A stretch of 6,087 nucleotides of DNA from Deltaproteobacteria bacterium (GTDB taxonomy: Bacteria > Desulfobacterota > DAOWNY01), in the NCBI GenBank assembly GCA_030642325.1, contig DAOWNY010000113.1, positions 1 through 6,087 on the forward strand, written 5' to 3'. Below the pieces are notes generated by a model. The model made no database searches and was not told the origin of the DNA. It saw only the letters and a program-made list of their open reading frames with translations. This document shows, in pieces, positions 1 to 6,087 of this stretch (position 1 is its first letter; each line of letters begins with the position of its first letter). The position numbers and the translations under genes were made by a program.

Positions 1-22
1 GATATTTTTCGGGAAAGAAAAG

Positions 23-2665
23 TCATCTGGTCGACGAAAAATCACGGCTTTTTCCCGGGGAAGAAAAAGATGCAATACTGTAGCGGGCAGCACGGCTTTT
101 AGCTAACTTAAGCTTTCGATTTAAACGCTGATATAAAACAGTATCCCTCTTTTTATCTATTTTTTTAACTCGCATTTCAAGTAATTTCACGAGGGCATTG
201 GCAACGGGGGCATCAAGGGGAAAGTGGTGGACCCATTCCTCCCAGATTTCCTCCAAATCTTCCCTGCTCTCTCCGTATTCCCCCCTTTTTATTAAGATCA
301 AATTAGCCACCGCCAGTTTCGGGAATCCATATTCGTCCAAAGTAAATCGATTTTTTGAATCATCAAAAAAACTATTCCTTTGGAATAATTGCCGGCAACT
401 TTTCCCTGGTTCCAACCCATTTCTTCCCATCGCAAATTTACCTTTACCCCCTTTTATGGTTTTAACCAGTTCCCGAATCGCTTCCGGATGATTTTTAATT
501 TTTAAATTAGCAAGCCCAACATAAAATGGTTTCGCAGCTTTCCCAGCTCGCTCCAAACGGTCAAGGCCCTCCTTAAATTCACCGCAAGCTAAATTAATCA
601 TTCCGATTTTAGCCAGCATCCCTTTGCTTACCTGTCCCACTTCATCGACCCGATCAATCAAATCTTTCATCAGATCAAACTGCTGATGGATGGTCAGATA
701 TTCCATACTAAATCGAAGCGCCCAATCCGGCCAGGCCCAGCGCTCATTGTGCCGTTGACCCCAAAGGTGGATACCCTCATCGAAATCATTCCAGAAATAG
801 CCTTTTATTCCATTGATGATGACTTCGTTATCGTATTTTTCCGAAATGGTTTGTCTCAATCCGGGAAAATCAGCATAAAGGATGGTGATGGGAAAGAAAA
901 ATTCACCGGTATCACCGGCGGCCTTAAAAAGATGGGGGATGGAAATGGAACCGGTCGGAGTATCAAAAAAATGAAGTTGAAAATGGAGATACCCGTCACT
1001 TAAGCGAACCAATCTCTTGCGAATGTTTTCAGGAATCAAACCGGCTTTTTCCGGAGGATAAACTAAAACCAGCGTGGTTGCCTGCTTTTTCCAAGCTTTA
1101 ATAAAATCTTTCTGAATATACTCCACCCAAACGTCATGGGTAGCCACATCGTAGGTTACAAAAGTTCCCAGGGCTTCATCATAACCCACAATGGCAAATA
1201 CATGGGACGGTACATAGACAAGCACGGGAAAACCCTTATCAATGCATTTTTTAATATCATCCAAATTGGCCATGGGGAGGAAATCATGCCGAAAATCCGC
1301 TTGTTCGGCAAACCACTTCTGGTTAACGATGAATGTGCCGCTTCCCAGGCCGGTAATCCGTCTTCCAATTATTCTGGGAGTGACGTCTGAGCCCCAATAC
1401 TTCATAGCCAACGCCAGCGAATTGGGTACACAATAACCCCCTTTATATTCGGTGCAGGATTCAACCCCGGACAGAACAACCCGATTTCTACCGGTTGATT
1501 GATCCAGGTTATCAAGAAATTGATTCGATTTTTTAACCAGTTTTTTATTGGAGGTGTATTTAGCCACGACCCGTCTAAACCCCTGTTTTGCTTTATCCTC
1601 ATTTCCCAATTTATGATTCGAGAGGGCTACCCGGTACTGGAGATAGGAGGCAATTCTTTCCTTCGGTTCTTTCCTCAGGCCATGCTCATAGCACCACATG
1701 GCTTTAATAGTAAGGGCCTCCCGTTCATAATGGCGTCCCATGGAAAGAAAAATATCGGCAGGATATCCAAGGGTTATGCATAGGGTAACCCCAGCTGCAA
1801 AATTGATCCCCACTACTTGAAAAGTACGCCCAAACTTCCCCAACTTGCCGGGGGAGGAAATTATAAAAAAAAGCAGGAAGGCCGGCCACCAAAATCCAAT
1901 AGAAAAATTGCCCAGCAGCAAGGGGGCCATAACCGCTTTCCACCCTTCCCCGGTGGCCACCCCGGCCTGAAAGCCCGGGACGGCAATTAAAATTTCCAAT
2001 GTTATCAACCAGGAAAAATATGCGAAGATTAATATCAGCCCGTAAAGAATCATTTGACCGGCAGTTATTCGTGGTTTTAGCCTTCCGACAATTCCGCCGG
2101 CAATTATACCGGATATGGTTAAAAAGAAACTGCCGATAAATATCTTAAAACCGGTGAACGCATCTTCAAAAACAACCGGCATCAATGTTGAAAAAAGACG
2201 ATCAGTAGATAGTATGTAAAATACTGTGCATACCGTCCCCAAAAGGATGCCCAAGAATGCACCACCCACCATTCCGGTAATTACTTCCCGGTAAGTACCT
2301 CGTTTTTGAGGCAAGACAGGGTGGGTTGCCAGATATTGTCGATAGGGTCGAAATAAAATGAAAAAAATTGCTACCCCGAAGAAAAGATGAACCACAGTAA
2401 GGATGAACGTTGACCAGTACCATTCTCCGTTCCAAAAAAACATACCGAGCGATATCGCGATCCCCAAAAGACCCAGAATTGATCCCGTCAACCATCCGGA
2501 TTTTCGATAACCGCATCGAAAAAGGGCGGCACCGGTGAGGGGACCGGAAGCAGCCAGTCCGGCGACAATGGTAATCAGAACTATCCAGCCCGGTCTCAGG
2601 GGATAGGGAACCTGTGGTTTCCCGGTGGGATTATTCTCCCGGAAAGAATCAACGTCTTCTTCCAT
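23..2665 (-). CDS. Polytopic membrane protein with extracytoplasmic C39-like cysteine peptidase domain and TPR-like C-terminus (triad intact)
   Basis: This 880-residue protein has about eight hydrophobic helices (near residues 27-49, 57-77, 83-105, 127-153, 172-193, 203-230, 244-270, 281-303). Basic loops follow helices 1, 3, 5 and 7 (for example CGYRKSG, RPYRQ...QKRGTYR, GRLKPR, GKLGKFGR), which predicts both ends outside the cytoplasm. A TPR-like linker (about 315-388) leads into a C39-type peptidase domain (about 395-540). Cys412 lies in GGYCVPNSLALAMKYWG, His488 in SHVFAIVGYDE and Asp506 in TFVTYD. These 76- and 18-residue spacings fit the C39/papain-like triad. The usual oxyanion Gln six residues before the Cys is Glu406. 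Residues of about 553-675 form a segment I do not recognise and which the neighbouring paralog lacks. The rest is helical and TPR-like (about 682-735 and 784-860). The ATG start has a GAGGA box eight bases upstream. It is probably co-transcribed with the paralog upstream. A membrane-bound peptidase is likely; its substrate is unknown. Confidence 0.85.
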   Translation of the reverse strand: MEEDVDSFRENNPTGKPQVPYPLRPGWIVLITIVAGLAASGPLTGAALFRCGYRKSGWLTGSILGLLGIAISLGMFFWNGEWYWSTFILTVVHLFFGVAIFFILFRPYRQYLATHPVLPQKRGTYREVITGMVGGAFLGILLGTVCTVFYILSTDRLFSTLMPVVFEDAFTGFKIFIGSFFLTISGIIAGGIVGRLKPRITAGQMILYGLILIFAYFSWLITLEILIAVPGFQAGVATGEGWKAVMAPLLLGNFSIGFWWPAFLLFFIISSPGKLGKFGRTFQVVGINFAAGVTLCITLGYPADIFLSMGRHYEREALTIKAMWCYEHGLRKEPKERIASYLQYRVALSNHKLGNEDKAKQGFRRVVAKYTSNKKLVKKSNQFLDNLDQSTGRNRVVLSGVESCTEYKGGYCVPNSLALAMKYWGSDVTPRIIGRRITGLGSGTFIVNQKWFAEQADFRHDFLPMANLDDIKKCIDKGFPVLVYVPSHVFAIVGYDEALGTFVTYDVATHDVWVEYIQKDFIKAWKKQATTLVLVYPPEKAGLIPENIRKRLVRLSDGYLHFQLHFFDTPTGSISIPHLFKAAGDTGEFFFPITILYADFPGLRQTISEKYDNEVIINGIKGYFWNDFDEGIHLWGQRHNERWAWPDWALRFSMEYLTIHQQFDLMKDLIDRVDEVGQVSKGMLAKIGMINLACGEFKEGLDRLERAGKAAKPFYVGLANLKIKNHPEAIRELVKTIKGGKGKFAMGRNGLEPGKSCRQLFQRNSFFDDSKNRFTLDEYGFPKLAVANLILIKRGEYGESREDLEEIWEEWVHHFPLDAPVANALVKLLEMRVKKIDKKRDTVLYQRLNRKLKLAKSRAARYSIASFSSPGKSRDFSSTR

Positions 2666-2673
2666 CGTGCTTT

Positions 2674-2678
2674 TCCTC
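2674..2678 (-). promoter_or_regulatory. Ribosome binding site (GAGGA) for the active-triad C39-like gene
   Basis: Read on the minus strand, GAGGA sits eight bases before the ATG at 2665-2663, within AGAGGAAAAGCACG. Both match and spacing are good, so this start is well supported. The gene can be translated independently even though it lies only 66 bases after the stop of the upstream paralog. Confidence 0.65.
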
Positions 2679-2731
2679 TATTTTTTTTGGGAAAAAATAA
2701 AATCATTTCCCTTAACCGCTCATGTGTAACC

Positions 2732-5452
2732 TTAGATTTTATTTGTTTCCCTACGTTCCACACTCGATAACAGTTTTTCCGCTTCCATAGTCACCTTATC
2801 CCCGGCATCGATTCTGACTGCCCATTCAAGGGCTTTTATCGCCTTTTTATTCATACCCTCTTTTAGGAGCAATCTGCCATATCGCAAATAATAAATTGGT
2901 TTATAGCGTCGCATTTCCACTGCTTTTTCATATTTTTCAAGCGCTTCTTCTTTTTTGCCTTCCCATTCCGCCACCGCCCCCCTGCAAAAAAAATAATCTG
3001 CATCATACCTCACCTGCCTGGAATTGATTTTAGACAGTATCCCATCTGCCTCAGCAAATTTTTCCAACAAAACAAAGCCGTATGCCAGGCGAAGCCTGGC
3101 CCTGGAATCCAGGGGATTGGAGGAAACTAATCCCTTCAGGGCAATAACCATCCGGGGAATATCTTCAGACCATTCGTACGTATCGGCAAGAAGTTGCCAA
3201 TATTGAGATTGGACCGGGTCAAATGTGAGACTCCTTTGGATTATTTTGACAATAAGCTTTAAATCAGAAGGATTGCTACGGTCCAGTAAGGGAAGATAGT
3301 GCTGCGGGATATTTTGGGGGAAAACATTATGATCAATATCCGCCTGGAAACGCAATCGGGCGCGCTTCAGAAAGGCAAGATTTTCCGGTTCGTTAAAATA
3401 AGTGAAAATTTGGGCCAATTCAGGGAACTGTTTTTCCAGCGGAATTTTACTCCCGGTTTTTTTATTCCTTGATTGCCAAAGTAGTTTGCTCAAGTGAGCA
3501 ATATATAACGGCAAGGGATCAGTGGTCTTTTCCGCCCCTACCTTTGCCCATTCCACCGCTTGCACGGGAGAGGCATGGTTAAGATAAGCAAGTCCGATCA
3601 GCGAGGCCAGGTATCCCCCACTTTTCTGTTTAAGGGTGTCCGGATTTGTGTTTAAAGCTGTCGCAATTTTACCGGCTTTGGTCGCCGGGTAAATAATTGC
3701 GATGAATGGGCCGGAATATCTGAGGGCAGGACTTTCCCAGTAATCAGCTGAATATTCTCCGTACGCTTCACGAGCAATCCGAAGCAACCGTTTTTTGCTT
3801 TCACCGCATCCTTCCTCTTTGATTGCTAAAATTTCTTGCGCCTCTTTTCGACTCTCCACCATCAACCTTTTTGAAAGGCTGATGAATGAATAGGCTAAAA
3901 GGGCTGAGCGGCTTTCATCAAAGCCAAATATCAGGTTGAATGAGTTGTGGCAATGGTGAATTACGGGAATTCCTGCCTTGAGCAAGGCCTTCACTTTTTT
4001 TAATTCAGCGGGCAGTATCATTACCTCATAGTTGAGGCCTCGTGCGGCATCATGTAGATCAGCAAGACTTACGAGAGGACTGAGGGTGATTCTGTCATCA
4101 CTGCCCGAGAGATCTTTTAAACCAATTTTTACCTGAGATTCAGCAACCTTCGGACCTTGCCAATAACGAATTACAGATAAAAGAGTCATCCAGTTGTGGG
4201 TGAGATATTCCTCATAATCTACCATGGGAATTGCCGGCTTTGGTCCCGCTAAAGACGGTTTTCCAAAATCAGGACTGCTAAGGGCGGTCCGTGATCTCTC
4301 CAGAACCCTCTGCCATCTAATTGGATCCCCTTGCTGCTTTATGATTCTCTGATAAAAATTTTTCGATTTACCATAATCTCCTTCCTGATAATAATACCTG
4401 GCAAGATTTTCCGCAATCTCCGGCCACTGTAAGTGGTTGGGATAACGTTCTAAAATGATTTCAGCCCAATCGTGTGCTTTTGCCCTTACGTTATCATCGG
4501 GGGAAGACATATCATAAATGACCTGATCCTGAATGGTAGTCCACCATTCATTCCCGCCAAATGAGATCGGCAATACCAGAAAGAAGGTTAAAGGTATCAA
4601 TATTGCCCGCTTTAAAAATTCACGAATACGGGAAACCGACCCGAAAAATAACGAAATTACAATGAGAGATGAAATATCAAAATTTTGGATCTGAAAAATG
4701 TACTTGCGGACACCTGTAATCCACGGCGGCACTATTTCCCAGTGGGAAGCAATCAAGACACCGTCTTTGATCATAATCCCCTTATGAATTAAAAAATTAA
4801 GGAGAAATCCCAGGAGTGACCATATGGTTATTGTGAGAACCATGGCACCGAAGAATGTTATTACCTTATCAGCCCTGAATCGCTTCCCATCCCCTCCCCA
4901 CCAGAAGCCGACCAGTAATCCCACCGAGACTCCCGCCAATGAAAATCTAAAAAAATCCCAGAGAACCGTATTTCGGTCCAGGCTATCCAACATTTCCCGC
5001 ATTTCGATTCTATTCACAAATGCGGGCCCCATGGAAAGAACCGTGGCCACACAAATCCCGAGCACAGCACCTACCAGCAAAGGCGTAACCCATGTTCTCC
5101 ACTGAGCAGGCATATATCTTTTTTGTGCGCATCCCATTAATTTTTTTTGAAAGAGATAAGCGGTAAAAGACCATGCTAAATTAAATAGATATGCTAAAGA
5201 CGTCAACCACCACCATGATATCTTTACCTTCAGCAACCACCAGGCAAAGAAAATATATACGGCAAAATTTATGACAAGAGACAGAATTGCAAAAAGTTTT
5301 TTTCCTCTTTTATATCCTGACCAGCTTAGCATTAACCAGGGGAAAAAGCCGGTCAGGGCAAACCCGATAATCAGGAGCACATAGCACGGCCATGGTCCGG
5401 GGAAAATATTTTGGGGATATTTTGTATTTTGGGGGCTTAGTTCGTTTTCCAT
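2732..5452 (-). CDS. Polytopic membrane protein with catalytically degenerate C39-like domain and TPR repeats (pseudopeptidase paralog)
   Basis: The protein has 906 residues from the ATG at 5452, or 911 from an in-frame TTG at 5467. Neither start has a clear ribosome binding site. I prefer the ATG because its MENEL start resembles the paralog's MEEDV. About eight membrane helices (near 23-44, 53-74, 80-102, 121-142, 164-185, 197-222, 259-273, 282-298) have basic loops after helices 1, 3, 5 and 7, so the C-terminus is predicted outside. One TPR-like unit (about 345-372) precedes a C39-like domain (about 410-590). This aligns with the downstream paralog through HNWMTLLSVIRYWQG, NLIFGFDES and FIAIIYPATKAG. 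The triad positions are His419, Ser504 and Ser522 instead of Cys, His and Asp, so peptidase activity is unlikely. A run HHCH (499-502) lies just before the lost His. An insertion of about 36 charged residues follows Ser522. The C-terminus has clear TPR-like units (about 750-882). A binding, scaffold or regulatory role is inferred only. Confidence 0.83.
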   Translation of the reverse strand: MENELSPQNTKYPQNIFPGPWPCYVLLIIGFALTGFFPWLMLSWSGYKRGKKLFAILSLVINFAVYIFFAWWLLKVKISWWWLTSLAYLFNLAWSFTAYLFQKKLMGCAQKRYMPAQWRTWVTPLLVGAVLGICVATVLSMGPAFVNRIEMREMLDSLDRNTVLWDFFRFSLAGVSVGLLVGFWWGGDGKRFRADKVITFFGAMVLTITIWSLLGFLLNFLIHKGIMIKDGVLIASHWEIVPPWITGVRKYIFQIQNFDISSLIVISLFFGSVSRIREFLKRAILIPLTFFLVLPISFGGNEWWTTIQDQVIYDMSSPDDNVRAKAHDWAEIILERYPNHLQWPEIAENLARYYYQEGDYGKSKNFYQRIIKQQGDPIRWQRVLERSRTALSSPDFGKPSLAGPKPAIPMVDYEEYLTHNWMTLLSVIRYWQGPKVAESQVKIGLKDLSGSDDRITLSPLVSLADLHDAARGLNYEVMILPAELKKVKALLKAGIPVIHHCHNSFNLIFGFDESRSALLAYSFISLSKRLMVESRKEAQEILAIKEEGCGESKKRLLRIAREAYGEYSADYWESPALRYSGPFIAIIYPATKAGKIATALNTNPDTLKQKSGGYLASLIGLAYLNHASPVQAVEWAKVGAEKTTDPLPLYIAHLSKLLWQSRNKKTGSKIPLEKQFPELAQIFTYFNEPENLAFLKRARLRFQADIDHNVFPQNIPQHYLPLLDRSNPSDLKLIVKIIQRSLTFDPVQSQYWQLLADTYEWSEDIPRMVIALKGLVSSNPLDSRARLRLAYGFVLLEKFAEADGILSKINSRQVRYDADYFFCRGAVAEWEGKKEEALEKYEKAVEMRRYKPIYYLRYGRLLLKEGMNKKAIKALEWAVRIDAGDKVTMEAEKLLSSVERRETNKI

Positions 5453-5540
5453 TGATACCGCTGACAACCAAATAAAAGGAATTTGGTTAAATTGAGATTT
5501 TTAATATCTCCGATTCAAGCCTGCATAAGCAATAAAAATA

Positions 5541-5569
5541 ATCATATTTAGTATCGGATCTATCCTTAA
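5541..5569 (-). promoter_or_regulatory. Weak candidate promoter for the two-gene paralog unit
   Basis: On the minus strand TATGAT (5546-5541) matches the bacterial -10 consensus at five of six bases. TTAAGG (5569-5564), 17 bases upstream, matches TTGACA at only three of six. It would give a leader of about 70-85 bases before the TTG or ATG start of the upstream paralog. A competing pair further upstream is TTGAAA, 17 bases, TAGTGT (about 5624-5652), with a better -35 and a poorer -10. The 5468-5698 gap is the only sizeable non-coding space ahead of the large genes, which is the main reason to look for a promoter there. The region is AT-rich, so chance matches are expected. Confidence 0.2.
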
Positions 5570-5698
5570 AAATCTTAAGCAGTATGGGGAAAGATATAAA
5601 TGGGGTGTCTTTCGGCATAGAACACTAACGATTTACACACATACTTTCAACCTGTCATTCCATGATTCGTGGTAACCGTTCACGGATACGATTTATGT

Positions 5699-6087
5699 TT
5701 AATTCCTGCTGGAGGGGAACATCTCCCATCTTCTGGCAAGATGTGGTTTGGTCATTTCAAAAGTCACACAATCTTCTTCAATAACACCTTCCACATGATG
5801 AGGGGACATATTTCTGGTCTTCTTTATAAATGAATACGTCTTTCCGTAATAGAGAGGAATTAGCGATTCGAGGATCAACTCCCTGTTTAAGGTCAAATTT
5901 TGATAGCTGACCGCAGCATCGTAGAGTATCATTGCCCACAGATCGGTAGAAAATGTAAATTTGTCCTCCCTGACACTACTTAGCTCCAACAATCTTTGAT
6001 AAACATTCTCGGATAAAATATTTTTCCATATTTCCCTGTATTGATTAAACCCTTCCTTAAACTTATTAATGAGTTTTTTTTGATCTA
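5699..6087 (-). CDS. Probable glycosyltransferase, C-terminal part (glucosylglycerate/mannosylglycerate-synthase type), cut by window edge
   Basis: The frame stays open from the right edge (last full codon at 6085-6083) to a TAA at 5701-5699, giving the last 128 residues of a longer protein. A TTG at 5992 is an internal codon, not a convincing start, because coding sequence continues upstream of it without a stop. From memory of the family, the pattern FSTDLWAMILYDAAVSYQ, then LIPLYYGKTYSFIKKTRNMS, an acidic helix and TKPHLARRW recalls the C-terminus of GT-A-fold enzymes of about 400 residues related to glucosylglycerate and mannosylglycerate synthases. Those are cytosolic enzymes that make compatible solutes from sugar nucleotides. 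The catalytic DXD region would lie outside the window, so neither fold nor substrate can be confirmed here. It points the same way as the paralog pair, but the gap of over 230 bases leaves co-transcription open. Confidence 0.5.
   Translation of the reverse strand, partial: DQKKLINKFKEGFNQYREIWKNILSENVYQRLLELSSVREDKFTFSTDLWAMILYDAAVSYQNLTLNRELILESLIPLYYGKTYSFIKKTRNMSPHHVEGVIEEDCVTFEMTKPHLARRWEMFPSSRN

Noticed and set aside
10..57. Inverted repeat CGGGAAA (10-16) / TTTCCCG (51-57) across the stop codon of the 23-2665 gene, a possible terminator.
   Set aside because: The loop is about 34 bases, and on the minus strand the second arm is followed by an A-rich stretch, not a T run. The window ends before any further signal could be seen.
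686..1003. A plus-strand open frame of 105 codons, like several others at 198-491, 1136-1390, 1499-1783 and 4824-5105.
   Set aside because: These lie antisense inside the large minus-strand genes, which have recognisable domains. The plus-strand translations show no family motifs.
2688..2710. GGGAAA / TTTCCC arms in the 66-base spacer between the two paralogs, beside a run of eight T on the plus strand.
   Set aside because: The stem is only six pairs with an AT-rich loop, the T run is on the wrong side for a terminator in either direction, and the ribosome binding site is not covered.
5487..5618. A 43-codon minus-strand frame (ATG at 5618, TAA at 5487) in the gap ahead of the upstream paralog, a possible small substrate peptide.
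   Set aside because: It has no ribosome binding site, no double-glycine leader motif and no recognisable pattern, and it overlaps the likely promoter region.
5624..5652. TTGAAA, 17 bases, TAGTGT on the minus strand as a promoter.
   Set aside because: The -35 is good but the -10 matches only three of six bases. It is kept only as an alternative to the weak candidate closer to the gene.
5495..5992. Possible bacteriocin maturation and export locus, because C39 domains are typical of peptidase-containing ABC exporters.
   Set aside because: Neither large protein shows Walker A or ABC signature motifs, no leader peptide gene is visible, and the C39-like domains follow the membrane region where exporters have them at the N-terminus.

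Overview
The window holds three genes, all on the minus strand. In transcription order they are: the 3' end of a probable glycosyltransferase (right edge to 5699); a gap of about 230-245 bases; a roughly 906-residue membrane protein (5452 to 2732); a 66-base spacer; and an 880-residue membrane protein (2665 to 23). I see no RNA gene, CRISPR array, insertion sequence or phage gene. The plus strand carries only antisense shadows of these genes.

The two large genes are diverged tandem paralogs with one shared layout. Each has about eight N-terminal membrane helices, a short TPR-like helical linker, a domain laid out like a C39-type (papain-fold) cysteine peptidase, and a helical, TPR-like C-terminus. 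The downstream copy (23-2665) keeps a full Cys-His-Asp triad: Cys412, His488 and Asp506, with spacing close to that of known C39 peptidases. In the upstream copy (2732-5452) all three aligned positions are replaced, by His, Ser and Ser. It therefore looks like a pseudopeptidase made beside its active relative. In both proteins the basic loops fall between helices 1-2, 3-4, 5-6 and 7-8. By the positive-inside rule this puts the peptidase-like and TPR regions outside the cytoplasm.

The most interesting reading is a membrane-anchored, two-component peptidase/pseudopeptidase module facing the periplasm or cell exterior. The window contains no ABC transporter, double-glycine leader peptide or other evident substrate, so this is not a standard bacteriocin export locus. 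What the module processes or binds cannot be told from this sequence.

The glycosyltransferase fragment resembles the C-terminus of glucosylglycerate/mannosylglycerate-synthase-type enzymes. Its link to the other two genes is uncertain. Taxonomy cannot be fixed. Base composition is moderate and slightly AT-leaning, the genes are bacterial in organisation, one has a clear GAGGA ribosome binding site, and another may use TTG or a poorly marked ATG. A bacterium from a little-studied lineage is a reasonable guess and no more.
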